Below, in pieces: positions 25,975-34,468 of a stretch of 48,235 bases of DNA. Every line of letters starts with the position of its first letter. Within the stretch, counting starts at the first letter, position 1. Below the pieces are notes generated by a model that searched no databases, was not told the DNA's origin, and saw only the letters and a program-made list of their open reading frames with translations. The DNA is from Akkermansia muciniphila (lineage in GTDB: Bacteria; Verrucomicrobiota; Verrucomicrobiia; Limisphaerales; SIAT01), in assembly GCA_945900775.1 (NCBI GenBank), contig CAMDJP010000019.1, positions 1-48,235 on the forward strand. Reading direction: 5' to 3'. The position numbers and the translations under genes were made by a program.

Positions 25975-26993
25975 AAGCCGAGCAGTTCGACTTCGAACAC
26001 GAGCGTGGCGTTCGGTGGGATGACTCCGCCGGCACCGCGAGCGCCGTAGGCGAGGTCCGGCGGCAACACGATGACGCGCTTCTCGCCCTTCTTCATATCG
26101 CTAAGCGCCTCGTCCCAGCCCTTGATGACCTGACCGACGCCGACAGTGAACTCGAACGGTGCATTCCGCTTGACGGAGCTGTCGAAAATTTCCCCGTTGA
26201 GCAGCTTGCCGGTGTAGTGCGCCTGAATCTTACGGTCTTTGCCCGCTTTTTCCCCCTTACCAGCGGCGAGCGTGACATACTTCATCCCGCTGGCGGTGGT
26301 GGTGATTTTGCCGTGTTCTTTCTCGAGCGCGGCGAGCACATCGCGAATGCCGCGATCGGCCGCATCAGCGACTCGCTTGCCGGCACCTTTGGAGAGAACC
26401 TCGAATGCCTCGTCATCGGCCTTGAAGGCCTTGGCCTTCTCACCGATGCGGAGGATTTTGACCGAATTCATCTTGTCGCCACCGACAATTTTGTTCACGA
26501 CATCCATCCCCACGACGACTCGGCCGAAGACGGAGTGCTTGCCGTCCAGCCACGGTGTTTCTTTATGTGTAATGAAGAACTGGCTGCCGTTGGTACCGGG
26601 ACCGGCATTGGCCATCGAGAGCACGCCAGGGCCATCATGTTTGAGCGAGGAATCGAATTCGTCGCCGAACTTGTAGCCGGGCCCGCCGCTGCCGCGGCCT
26701 TCGGGGTCGCCGCCTTGGATCATAAAGTCCGGGATGACGCGGTGGAAAGTAATCCCGTCGTAGAACTTCGTGCCTTTGGGTTTGTTCGAGGTACGCGTGC
26801 CTTCGGCGAGACCGGCGAAGTTCGCCACCGTGAGCGGGGTCTTCTCGAACTCGAGGCGGACGACGATTTTTCCTTTGGTAGTGTCGATTTCGGCGTAAAG
26901 GCCGTCGGCGAGAGGCTTGTCAGCAGCGGTCATAGTATGCACAGCAACTAGCAGCATCGTGGCGGCTAGTGTGGGAATGAGGTTTATTTTCAT
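25971..26993 (-). CDS. Exported cyclophilin-FKBP fusion peptidyl-prolyl isomerase
   Basis: From ATG 26993 this is 340 residues with a signal peptide ([20 protein letters not shown], cleaved near TAA). A complete cyclophilin domain spans about 30-185: [10 protein letters not shown] and MIQGGD around 81-96, NGSQFFIT at 135-142, and HSVFGRVV. A complete FKBP domain spans about 236-340: [29 protein letters not shown], and [18 protein letters not shown]. Between them is a charged helical linker of about 45 residues. Both active sites look intact. It would catalyse proline isomerisation in folding of exported proteins. Dual-family immunophilins of this kind are known but uncommon. The frame is open far upstream, but that region is antisense-like and lacks a signal. 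Confidence 0.92.
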   Translation of the reverse strand: MKINLIPTLAATMLLVAVHTMTAADKPLADGLYAEIDTTKGKIVVRLEFEKTPLTVANFAGLAEGTRTSNKPKGTKFYDGITFHRVIPDFMIQGGDPEGRGSGGPGYKFGDEFDSSLKHDGPGVLSMANAGPGTNGSQFFITHKETPWLDGKHSVFGRVVVGMDVVNKIVGGDKMNSVKILRIGEKAKAFKADDEAFEVLSKGAGKRVADAADRGIRDVLAALEKEHGKITTTASGMKYVTLAAGKGEKAGKDRKIQAHYTGKLLNGEIFDSSVKRNAPFEFTVGVGQVIKGWDEALSDMKKGEKRVIVLPPDLAYGARGAGGVIPPNATLVFEVELLGF

Positions 26994-27086
26994 ACGAACG
27001 TCGCTAGTCAAACGTCTCGAACCGAGTGTGGAAAGCTTTTTTCGTGACAATGCACGCCGGTGGCGCTTGATGGAGGCGTGACCGCG

Positions 27087-27281
27087 ATGCCGCTCGAAAC
27101 TTTGGCGCAAGCCCTCGTCGCTCTCGGCTGTCCACCGGAGAAGTCGGCCGAGATGGCCGCGCAGCTCGACAAACGCGCCCGACAACTCGCCGAGGCGAAA
27201 GGCCGCAGCTATGAGGAAGCGCTTACGCACCTGCTGGCGTTGATGAAACAAGGCTGGTCGGCAAAAGAACGCGGACTTTGA
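27087..27281 (+). CDS. Small hypothetical protein (64 aa)
   Basis: A short frame with ATG 27087 encodes [20 protein letters not shown]... and ends [11 protein letters not shown]. Alternative starts are GTG 27078 and GTG 27060. GGAGG at 27072-27075/6 sits about 11 bases before the ATG, within range of a ribosome binding site. The product is predicted to be helical and soluble, with alternating Ala/Leu/Gln and charged residues. I do not recognise it. It occupies the gap between the immunophilin promoter side and the RGG-protein gene. Confidence 0.45.
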   Translation: MPLETLAQALVALGCPPEKSAEMAAQLDKRARQLAEAKGRSYEEALTHLLALMKQGWSAKERGL

Positions 27282-27393
27282 TGATGTATTCTGCCTTTCG
27301 TGACGCGCAGGACGCGCTTGCAATCGCCTCGCGTCCGCTCCACAGTGACGACCATTTTGCTGGCACTGATTTTTGTGCCGGCAGCACAATTCC

Positions 27394-28941
27394 ATGAGCA
27401 ACGACGCGGAAATCAATTTAAACGACCTGAGCGGCGACTGGCAGTTCCTGCCTTCGTGGGCGCAGGAGGCCCCGGCTGCTGAGAAGTACGCCCGTTACAG
27501 TGGCAGCGAGGGGGATCGCCCATCTTCGAGAGACTCGCGGGGATTCGGCGGTGGCAACCGCGGCGCCGGACGCCCGCCGCAGCGCGGCGGTGCCGGGGGC
27601 CCGCCTCGCCGTGATGGTGGACCACAGCGCGGAGGGCCGCGTGGTGATTTCCGCCGAGACGATCGCGGTGGTCGTGGAGACTCCGGCCCGCGTGGAGGCG
27701 ATCGTTTCGACCGACGTACACCGCAGCCGGAGTTGCCGCCGCTGCCCGAACTGAACGTCGCGTTTCGCCCGGACGATCGTGGCCTCGAGTCGCTCGCCCG
27801 CCAGCTCAAGGTTTCCGCGCGTGCCTATCCACTCTTCCAGATCGCGCAGATGATTCTGGAGAAGTCTGAGCGCCACTCGATTACGCTCAGTGTCGTGAAG
27901 GGGCAGGGAGGCGCGGTGGTTCAGCCGCTCTTCCTCTGCGCGCTCGATGACACGCTCTGGCTCTCCGAGAAGGATGTTGCGGCGTACGCGTTGGAGAAGC
28001 ATTTCGCCACGTTCTATCAGGAGGAGAAGACGCCGTGCGACCCGCCGAAGGGGACCTACACGTTCGTGGCGCAGTGCGGCATCAGCGGTGTGATTCTTGG
28101 CCCGCCGAACCATCACGATTATCAGAACAGCCTTCACCGCCTGCACGCTGAGCGCTTTAGTCGGATGCCCTTCGACATGTTCAAACTGCGTGTGAAGATC
28201 GTGAAAGACGAAGCGGTCGTGAAGAAGTGGCTCGAAGAGCAGAGTTTCAAGACCGAGTACAGTTGCCTGAACGTGCCCGAGGCGCTGAAACTGCCCAGCC
28301 GCGAGGAAGTCGAAAAACACTTTCATCAAGTCCATGCGGCGAACGTGGTCAAGCCGGTCGAAAAGCATACGCTGGTTTCCGGCGTGAATCGTGCGCTGCC
28401 TTGCCGTCCGCTCGCCACGCTGCTCCGCGTGAGCCTCGAGGATCAGAAGCGGTTTCCGCTGCAGTTGGCCACGCTGCTCAGCCAACTCTTCGCCTCGCAT
28501 GGGCTCCAGTTCTTCAAGCGTGAAAAGACCATCACTCACGTCTGTGTTGCCCGACCGCATCATCTCGATCTGGAGGCCACGCCGGTTTCCGCTGGCGTGA
28601 AACGCATCGTCGAGTTCGTCAGCGCGACGCCCAAATGCACTCGCAAGCTTCTGATCGACTCACTCGCCCCCAGTCCCGCGCCGGTGACGCTAGTGGAAGG
28701 TGTTCCAGCCGAGAAGCCGCAGCCCACGCCGGAGCAGTCCGCCCTGCTCGCCGACCTTCACTGGGTGTTGTACCAAGGCCACGTAATCGAGTTCTCCAGC
28801 GGTCTGATGGAAACGGCGAAGCGGCCGTTGCCGAGGCCAGAAAAAACGGAGAAGGCGCCCAAGTTCTCGCCTGGCGTTCGCGCGGCGAAAGACGCCGGCT
28901 ACCTGCCAGCATTCAACGTCCTCTCCGGATTGGTTTACTGA
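27394..28941 (+). CDS. Unknown protein with an RGG/RG-rich N-terminal region
   Basis: From ATG 27394 this is 515 residues. After a conserved-looking start ([14 protein letters not shown]), residues about 46-108 are low complexity and rich in Arg, Gly, Asp and Pro with repeated RGG/RGD units. The rest is globular with no transmembrane segment, including [29 protein letters not shown] and [12 protein letters not shown] at the end. RGG regions commonly bind RNA or drive condensation, so an RNA-related role is possible, but I recognise no catalytic domain. The downstream DUF5069 gene begins 8 bases after its stop, suggesting one operon. The long opposite-strand frame is a shadow. Confidence 0.8.
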   Translation: MSNDAEINLNDLSGDWQFLPSWAQEAPAAEKYARYSGSEGDRPSSRDSRGFGGGNRGAGRPPQRGGAGGPPRRDGGPQRGGPRGDFRRDDRGGRGDSGPRGGDRFDRRTPQPELPPLPELNVAFRPDDRGLESLARQLKVSARAYPLFQIAQMILEKSERHSITLSVVKGQGGAVVQPLFLCALDDTLWLSEKDVAAYALEKHFATFYQEEKTPCDPPKGTYTFVAQCGISGVILGPPNHHDYQNSLHRLHAERFSRMPFDMFKLRVKIVKDEAVVKKWLEEQSFKTEYSCLNVPEALKLPSREEVEKHFHQVHAANVVKPVEKHTLVSGVNRALPCRPLATLLRVSLEDQKRFPLQLATLLSQLFASHGLQFFKREKTITHVCVARPHHLDLEATPVSAGVKRIVEFVSATPKCTRKLLIDSLAPSPAPVTLVEGVPAEKPQPTPEQSALLADLHWVLYQGHVIEFSSGLMETAKRPLPRPEKTEKAPKFSPGVRAAKDAGYLPAFNVLSGLVY

Positions 28942-28949
28942 GCGCGCGT

Positions 28950-29402
28950 ATGTCCGAAGTCGTCGCGCCAGACCTTATCCAGCGCCCACCCCGCAGCGCG
29001 CGTGTCCGCCTCGGCGGCTACGTCATTCTCCCGCGGATGCTCGACAAGGGTCGCGCTACCCTCGCTGCTAAGAACGGCGAGTATCATTACAACTGCCCGC
29101 TCGACGAGCACTGGTTGAAGTTTGCGGGGGTGGATCCGAATGCCTTGCTGGCCGAGTTGAAGAAGGGCAAGGGTGACGGCGAAATTCTCGAATGGATTAC
29201 GGCCAACTCAACCCACAAATTGGCGGCTCACGAAATCATTGCGTGGTCCGATTATCAGGATAAGCGTGGTCCGGCGGATCTCGAGCAGCGAGAGTTCTAC
29301 TACGATTACCACGCCAAGCTCGCTCCGCACCGCAAGGATCTCACGAGTTGGTTCGACGTGCTGGACCTCGACGACTTCGTGAGTTACGGCGGCAAGGCCT
29401 GA
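28950..29402 (+). CDS. DUF5069 protein
   Basis: ATG 28950 gives 150 residues with the DUF5069 pattern: PDLIQRPPRSARVRLGGYVI, LPRMLDKGRA, EYHYNCPLDEHWLKFAGVD, and a C-terminal acidic segment DLDDFVSYGG. The family is soluble and of unknown function. It lies 8 bases after the RGG-rich gene and probably shares its transcript. It is convergent with the DUF971 gene. Confidence 0.8.
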   Translation: MSEVVAPDLIQRPPRSARVRLGGYVILPRMLDKGRATLAAKNGEYHYNCPLDEHWLKFAGVDPNALLAELKKGKGDGEILEWITANSTHKLAAHEIIAWSDYQDKRGPADLEQREFYYDYHAKLAPHRKDLTSWFDVLDLDDFVSYGGKA

Positions 29403-29417
29403 TTTCGGCGGGTCCGC

Positions 29418-29735
29418 TTACTTCGCTGTATCGGCCACGCGGCGGAGGTAATCGAAGGCGAAAAGCCCCGTGCTGTGGCCGTCCGCCCAGGCCGGTTGGA
29501 GCGCATAGCCGCCGACGCGGCCGAGGCGCACGAGCTGGAATGATTGCGGGGTGAACGGCCTCGCGGGGCCGCGATGCACCTGACCCATCACGTCGGTCTC
29601 ACCCTGGCAGCCGGCGCAGGGGCAATGCTTCCGGAGCTTTTCCAGCTGCACAAAGCTTTCCGCCCCGTCGTCCCATTTGATCGCCAGTTCCTCACCGATT
29701 TGCTGAATGTCCACCGGATGCATAAGTTCAGCCAC
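29418..29735 (-). CDS. DUF971 protein
   Basis: GTG 29735 is preceded on the minus strand by GAGAGG six bases upstream, giving 105 residues. The DUF971 fold is indicated by LAIKWDDGAE, LRKHCPCAGCQGE with a CxxC cluster, and YALQPAWADGHSTGLFAFDYLR. The domain is the N-terminal zinc-binding unit of gamma-butyrobetaine hydroxylases and also occurs alone, sometimes fused or adjacent to Mrp/ApbC Fe-S carriers. No such gene is adjacent here. The gene diverges from the metal-uptake operon, whose candidate operator lies 67 bases from its start. Confidence 0.85.
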   Translation of the reverse strand: MAELMHPVDIQQIGEELAIKWDDGAESFVQLEKLRKHCPCAGCQGETDVMGQVHRGPARPFTPQSFQLVRLGRVGGYALQPAWADGHSTGLFAFDYLRRVADTAK

Positions 29736-29801
29736 GATAAACCTCTCGATGGCGCAACGTCCAACCCTTCCGCGATCAGATGTAATTTCGATTCACAAAT
29801 A

Positions 29802-29823
29802 AAACATAGCTGAGGCTAACTTT
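29802..29823. promoter_or_regulatory. Candidate MntR-type operator of the metal-uptake operon
   Basis: AAACATAGC-TGAG-GCTAACTTT is an inverted repeat with a 4-base spacer. From memory the enterobacterial MntR box is AAACATAGC-N4-GCTATGTTT: the left half here is identical and the right half matches at 7 of 9 positions. It lies 82 bases before the binding-protein start, in the gap divergent from DUF971. The operon itself encodes a MntR-like domain. Confidence 0.6.
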
Positions 29824-29905
29824 TTATCTTGCGCCAAATCTATGGGTGCGTATTGTCCGCCTCGTCCTCGTGCGCGGACAAGCCGCGCGAGTGGACATCC
29901 ATTTC

Positions 29906-30826
29906 ATGAAAAGTGCCCGAGCAAATCTGCTGCTGCCGATTATTGTACTCGTTGTTGGCTGTGTTGAATTGGCAAAGGCGGTGGAAAAGAAGGTTCGTGT
30001 GGTGGCCACGGTCTCGATGGTGGCCGATCTGGTGAAGCAGGTCGGCGGCGACCGCGTGGAGGTCGTCGGCCTAATGGGCGCGGGCGTGGATCCGCACCTG
30101 TACAAGGCCACGGCGTCGGACGTGACCAAGCTGCAGCAGTCCGACGTGATCTTCTACAACGGCCTCGTGCTCGAGGGGAAGATGCAGGACATCTTCACCA
30201 AGCTCGCGCGCACGAAGAAATTCGTCTATCCGGTGGCCGAGGCGATTTCGGAGAATCGGCTGCTCGAGCCGCCCCAGTTCGAGGGTCACTACGATCCGCA
30301 TGTCTGGTTCGACGTTGAGCTCTGGACATTCTGCTCGCAGACGGTGGTGAAGGGGCTCAGCGAGTATTCGCCGAAGGACAAGGTCTACTTCGAACAGCGC
30401 GGCAAGGAGGCTGCTACGAAGCTCCGCGCGTTGCACGAGTGGTCGCTCAAGAAGGCCAACGAACTGCCAAAGGACCGGCGCATCCTCGTCACCAGTCACG
30501 ACGCCTACAACTACTTCGGCCGCGCGTATGGCTTCCAAGTCGTCGCGCTACAGGGCGTTTCGACCGTCACCGAGGCCGGTCTTGCCGATATGACGAAGCT
30601 GGTGGACTTCATCAAAAAAAACAAGGTGAAGGCGATTTTCGTCGAGAGCAGCGTGTCGCCGGCGACCATTCAGCGCATCAGCAAGGACGCCGGCGTGAAG
30701 ATTGGCGGTGAGCTGTTCAGCGACGCGATGGGGACGGTTGGTCAGATTGAAAACGGCTACGACTTGGGCACCTACGAAGGTATGATTAAACACAACCTGA
30801 CGACCATCGTCGAGGCTCTGAAATAG
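29906..30826 (+). CDS. Metal ABC transporter substrate-binding protein (TroA/MntC/YtgA type)
   Basis: From ATG 29906 this is 306 residues. The N-terminus has either a lipobox (VVGC, Cys19) or a signal peptide cleaved after AKA. The cluster A-I fold shows the four metal ligands H64 (VDPHLYK), H132 (YDPHVWFD), E247 (FVESSV) and D273 (LFSDAMG). The His-His-Glu-Asp set is that of Mn/Fe-type binding proteins, and the His-rich loop of ZnuA is absent. It is the first gene of the operon: binding protein, porin, ATPase, permease-repressor, permease. Mn is the most likely substrate given the MntR-like box; Fe or Zn remain possible. Confidence 0.9.
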   Translation: MKSARANLLLPIIVLVVGCVELAKAVEKKVRVVATVSMVADLVKQVGGDRVEVVGLMGAGVDPHLYKATASDVTKLQQSDVIFYNGLVLEGKMQDIFTKLARTKKFVYPVAEAISENRLLEPPQFEGHYDPHVWFDVELWTFCSQTVVKGLSEYSPKDKVYFEQRGKEAATKLRALHEWSLKKANELPKDRRILVTSHDAYNYFGRAYGFQVVALQGVSTVTEAGLADMTKLVDFIKKNKVKAIFVESSVSPATIQRISKDAGVKIGGELFSDAMGTVGQIENGYDLGTYEGMIKHNLTTIVEALK

Positions 30827-30876
30827 TTTTGCAAACCAAGGGAATTACCCTAATCACTCGTAATACTACTGTGATC

Positions 30877-32193
30877 ATGGCCACTAGCGGTGTTTGTTCC
30901 CTCGCTTTGGTCATCGGGGCTGTAACGCTTTTCGCCCAAACCCCGCCGCCCAGTAAGCCCTCGCCTCAGCCGTACGTGGAGGAAGACAAGCCGCCGCTCT
31001 CGCGCAACCCGATCATTGAGACCGGCTCGGAGGGGCACCATCTGCTCGGTGATTTCGGTGGCCAGCGGACGCGCTGGGCGGAGCGCGGCGTCCATTTTGG
31101 TGCGGGCTACATCGCTGAATCGCTTGGAACAATCTCCGGCGGTACTCGGCGCGGCAATGCCTTCGGCGGTCTCGGTCAGTTCCAGTTGGAACTCGATCTT
31201 GGTAAACTCGTCGGCTGGCAGCGTGGTTATTTTCGCGTCAGCAGTTTGTGGACGCATGGATCGAGCCCTAGCGGAAGGAATGTGGGTGACGAATTGATCG
31301 TTTCCAACATTGATGCCTACGACAGCTTTCGGCTTTACGAGTTGTGGTTCGAGCAGGGGTTTTGCAACGACCGACTCTGGTTGCGCGCGGGCAATCTGCT
31401 CGCCGACACCGAGTTCGGCACCAGCGAGTATGGCGGCCTGTTTCTCAATTCCGGCTTTGGCTGGCCCGCTTTCATCTCGGCGAACACGCTCAATACCGGT
31501 CCAGCGTTCAACGTTCCCGCGCTCGGCTTCCGCGTCTGGTACGAGGCGAACGAGCACTGGCATTTCGCTGCTGGGGTGTACGACGGCGACACGTTCGACA
31601 GCACCTCGGGTGACCCGCACGTGAATCCCAACGGTCTGCACTTCCATCTCGACAGCAATCAGGGCGTCTTCGTCATCGGCGAGGCGGTCTATCATCCTAA
31701 TCGCGGTCCGAAAACCACCGGCCTTCCGGGCGCGTATCGCGCGGGCATCTGGCAGCACAACAAGAACCAGATTGGCCAGGGTGCCACGGCCACGCCGAAC
31801 CAGACCTACGGGCTTTACTTCGGCGCGAACCAGCTCGTCTGGCGCGAGCCGGGACAGAAGAAGGGCGAGAATCAGGGCCTCGGTCTCTTCTTCCGCTCGG
31901 GCGGCAGCCCGGCCGATCGCGCAAAGTACGAGTACGTCATCGACGGCGGTTTCAATTATGCAGGCCTGATTCCGGGCCGTGACGATGACCAGTTCGGTGT
32001 CGGAATCGTTTTTGCCAAACACAGCAAGCACCTCGACACCGACCACGAGATGGTCATCGAGGCCAGTTACAGGATGCAACTCAAGCCGTGGTGGATTGTG
32101 CAGCCGGACGTGCAGTGGATCCATCACCCCAGTGGTAACAACAGCACGCCGGACGCATGGCTGGTCGGCCTACGCACGAGCATCACATTCTAA
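30877..32193 (+). CDS. OprB-family outer-membrane porin in the metal operon
   Basis: From ATG 30877 (GTG 30871 and TTG 30829 are also in frame) this is 438 residues with a signal peptide ending VTLFAQ. OprB-like features follow: an N-terminal GDFGGQRTRWAERGVHFGAGY, alternating beta-strands, AGIWQHNK, DQFGVGIVFAKHSK, and a C-terminal aromatic residue (SITF) typical of barrel insertion. OprB porins were described for carbohydrates. Here the gene sits between the metal-binding protein and its ATPase, so I infer a role in passing the metal or its complex across the outer membrane, comparable in idea to the manganese channel MnoP of rhizobia. Confidence 0.85.
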   Translation: MATSGVCSLALVIGAVTLFAQTPPPSKPSPQPYVEEDKPPLSRNPIIETGSEGHHLLGDFGGQRTRWAERGVHFGAGYIAESLGTISGGTRRGNAFGGLGQFQLELDLGKLVGWQRGYFRVSSLWTHGSSPSGRNVGDELIVSNIDAYDSFRLYELWFEQGFCNDRLWLRAGNLLADTEFGTSEYGGLFLNSGFGWPAFISANTLNTGPAFNVPALGFRVWYEANEHWHFAAGVYDGDTFDSTSGDPHVNPNGLHFHLDSNQGVFVIGEAVYHPNRGPKTTGLPGAYRAGIWQHNKNQIGQGATATPNQTYGLYFGANQLVWREPGQKKGENQGLGLFFRSGGSPADRAKYEYVIDGGFNYAGLIPGRDDDQFGVGIVFAKHSKHLDTDHEMVIEASYRMQLKPWWIVQPDVQWIHHPSGNNSTPDAWLVGLRTSITF

Positions 32194-32194
32194 A

Positions 32195-32992
32195 ATGTCC
32201 GCACCAGAGAACAAGCATCCCGCAGCAATCGCGCCCGCTGATATTTCGCTCGAAGTCCACGACCTCACCGTCGCCTATCACAAGAAGCCGGTGCTCTGGG
32301 GCATCGACCTCGTCGTGCCGCGCGGCAAACTCGTCGGCATCGTCGGCCCGAACGGCGCCGGCAAATCGACGCTCATCAAGGCCGCGATGGGGCTCCTGCC
32401 CGTCAGCAGCGGCTGGGTGAAAGTCTTCGGCGAACCGGTGAAGGACAATCTCACGCGCATCGGCTATGTGCCACAGCGCGAGTCAGTGGACTGGGATTTT
32501 CCTGTGAGCGTGATGGACGTCGTGCTGATGGGCCGCTACGGCAAGCTAGGCCTCCTCAAGCGCCCTACCAAGGCCGACCACGACAAAGCCCGCGAGTGCC
32601 TCGACAAGGTGAAGATGCTGCCCTATGCGAACCGCCAGATTTCTAACCTGAGCGGCGGCCAGCAGCAGCGCGTCTTCCTCGCCCGCGCGCTGGCCCAGGA
32701 GAGCGACCTTTACTTCATGGACGAGCCGTTCTCTGGCGTGGACGCCGCGACCGAGGTCGCCATCGTCGAGTTGCTGCACGAGCTGAAGTCGCGCGGCAAG
32801 ACGCTCATGGTCGTCCACCACGATCTACCCACCGCGCGCAGCTACTTCGACATGCTTCTGCTGCTCAACATGCGCGTCGTCGCCTTCGGCCCGACGAATG
32901 AGGTCTTCACCAACGACCTCCTGCAAAGCACCTATGGTGGGCGGTTGACGATCATGTCTGAAGTCGCCGAAGCGGTCAGAGCGAAGGATTAG
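32195..32992 (+). CDS. Metal ABC transporter ATP-binding protein (YtgB/MntB type)
   Basis: ATG 32195 lies one base after the porin stop. The 265 residues include Walker A GPNGAGKST (51-59), YVPQRESVDWDFPVSV (a Q-loop sequence typical of Mn/Zn ABC ATPases), signature LSGGQQQR, Walker B LYFMDEP and the switch histidine VVHHDL. It energises the two permeases that follow, 9 bases downstream. The N-terminus carries a short extension (about 18 residues) before the conserved strand. Confidence 0.93.
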   Translation: MSAPENKHPAAIAPADISLEVHDLTVAYHKKPVLWGIDLVVPRGKLVGIVGPNGAGKSTLIKAAMGLLPVSSGWVKVFGEPVKDNLTRIGYVPQRESVDWDFPVSVMDVVLMGRYGKLGLLKRPTKADHDKARECLDKVKMLPYANRQISNLSGGQQQRVFLARALAQESDLYFMDEPFSGVDAATEVAIVELLHELKSRGKTLMVVHHDLPTARSYFDMLLLLNMRVVAFGPTNEVFTNDLLQSTYGGRLTIMSEVAEAVRAKD

Positions 32993-33001
32993 TTTTCCTC
33001 G

Positions 33002-34468
33002 ATGAAACATCGACTTCAGCGCGCCCTGTTCCTTTGCGGAATCGCCGGCCCCGTGCTAGCTGCTCACGCTGCCCGCATCGGTGACCTTTCGGAAACGAGC
33101 GTGGCCGAGCAGGCGCTCCGGTTCTTCACCTTCCAGGACCCGTCCGTGCGTTACGCATTACTCGGCTCGATTCTGCTCGGAATTTCCTGCGGCTTGCTCG
33201 GCTCGTTCCTCGTCGTGCGCAAGATGGCCCTCGTGGGCGATGCGCTTTCGCATGCGGTGCTGCCCGGTGTCGCGCTCGGTTTCCTCTGGAACATGAGCAA
33301 GGATCCCGTCGCCATCTTCATCGGCGCAGTACTCGCCGGCCTGCTGGGCGCGGCGGCGGTACATCTGATTAAGCACACCACGCGACTAAAAGAGGACGCC
33401 GCGCTCGGCCTCGTGCTCGCCTCGTTCTTCGCCGTCGGCATCTGCATGGTGACGATGATTCAGCGGCTGCCGACCGGCAACAAGAGCGGCATCGACAAGT
33501 TCCTCTTCGGCCAGGCCGCCGCCATCGGCGCGGCAGACGTGCAGCTCATGGCGGTTGTTACCGGACTGGCGGTGGTGGTCATTGCCCTGTTCTACAAGGA
33601 ATTTCTCGTGACGAGCTTCGACGCCGGCTTCGCGCGCGCGTCGGGCTTCCCGGTGCAGCTCATTCATTACGGCCTGATGCTGCTGCTGGCGTTCGCGGTC
33701 GTCATCGCGCTGCAGGCGGTAGGCGTGGTGCTCGTCTCGGCGATGCTCATCACCCCGGCAGCGGCGGCTTATCTGCTCACGGACCGCATGCACCGGTTGC
33801 TGCTGCTAGCGGCACTCTTCGGCCTGGTCGCCGGTGCGCTCGGGGCGTTCCTCTCGTTCTTGCGCCCGAACCTCCCGACCGGTCCGCTGATGGTACTCGC
33901 CGCGACGCTAGTCTTCATCCTCGCCTTCCTATTCGGGCCGCGCCACGGCGTGATGGCGCGTTGGTGGCGGCAACGTTCGCGGGCGGCGAGTGTCCAACGT
34001 GAGAACACGCTCAAGGCCGTCTATCAGGTGCTTGAGGCGCGTGAGTTTAAGGGCGAAGGGGTCTCGCTCCGCGAACTCGCGGAGCGCCGGCGCGAGCGGG
34101 TCGAGGATGTGCGCGAGCAGTCCGCCGAGTTGCGCCGGCACAATTTCGCCACGCTGCAGGAGGATGGCAACGCAATCTATCTCACGCCGGAAGGTTGGCA
34201 GCGCGCCTGCGCCATCGTGCGCAACCACCGTCTCTGGGAACTTTATCTCACCAATGCCGCGCATATCGCCGCCGACCACGTGCATGAGGATGCGGAGAAG
34301 ATCGAGCACGTGCTCGGCGAAGAGACGGTGCGCTTGATCGAGAAGAGGCTGAACTACGCCACGCGCGATCCGCACGGACGCCCCATCCCCGGTCTTGCTG
34401 ATCTGCGGCGCGGCGCGGCGCCGGAGACGTCGGAGCAGGGAAGTCTCGGCTACGGGAGGCGCGTATGA
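33002..34468 (+). CDS. Metal ABC permease fused to a C-terminal MntR/DtxR-type repressor (YtgCR-like)
   Basis: This protein has 488 residues. Residues about 1-312 are an ABC-3 permease with several membrane segments and the conserved MALVGDALSHAVLPGVALG motif. A basic linker (ARWWRQRSRAAS) leads to a winged-helix region (about 333-400, LTPEGWQRA) and a DtxR-family metal/dimerisation domain (about 401-465, DPHGRPIPG). Ligand-like residues are H409, E413, H428, E432, E435 and H436. E432 sits where DtxR has Cys102, as in Mn-specific MntR, whereas N335 and K338 replace the MntR Asp8 and Glu11. Chlamydial YtgCR has the same fusion and is cleaved to free the repressor. It overlaps the next permease by 4 bases. 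Confidence 0.9.
   Translation: MKHRLQRALFLCGIAGPVLAAHAARIGDLSETSVAEQALRFFTFQDPSVRYALLGSILLGISCGLLGSFLVVRKMALVGDALSHAVLPGVALGFLWNMSKDPVAIFIGAVLAGLLGAAAVHLIKHTTRLKEDAALGLVLASFFAVGICMVTMIQRLPTGNKSGIDKFLFGQAAAIGAADVQLMAVVTGLAVVVIALFYKEFLVTSFDAGFARASGFPVQLIHYGLMLLLAFAVVIALQAVGVVLVSAMLITPAAAAYLLTDRMHRLLLLAALFGLVAGALGAFLSFLRPNLPTGPLMVLAATLVFILAFLFGPRHGVMARWWRQRSRAASVQRENTLKAVYQVLEAREFKGEGVSLRELAERRRERVEDVREQSAELRRHNFATLQEDGNAIYLTPEGWQRACAIVRNHRLWELYLTNAAHIAADHVHEDAEKIEHVLGEETVRLIEKRLNYATRDPHGRPIPGLADLRRGAAPETSEQGSLGYGRRV

Noticed and set aside
25878-26951. 357-residue plus-strand frame opposite the cyclophilin-FKBP gene
   Set aside because: It mirrors the real gene and shows no recognisable motif or plausible start context.
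27418-28563. 381-residue minus-strand frame opposite the RGG-rich protein gene
   Set aside because: The plus-strand product has a structured C-terminal region and operon spacing with DUF5069. The opposite frame is low complexity without a signal.
30850-32127. 425-residue minus-strand frame opposite the OprB porin
   Set aside because: The porin has a signal peptide, barrel-like strands and operon spacing. The antisense frame has none of these.
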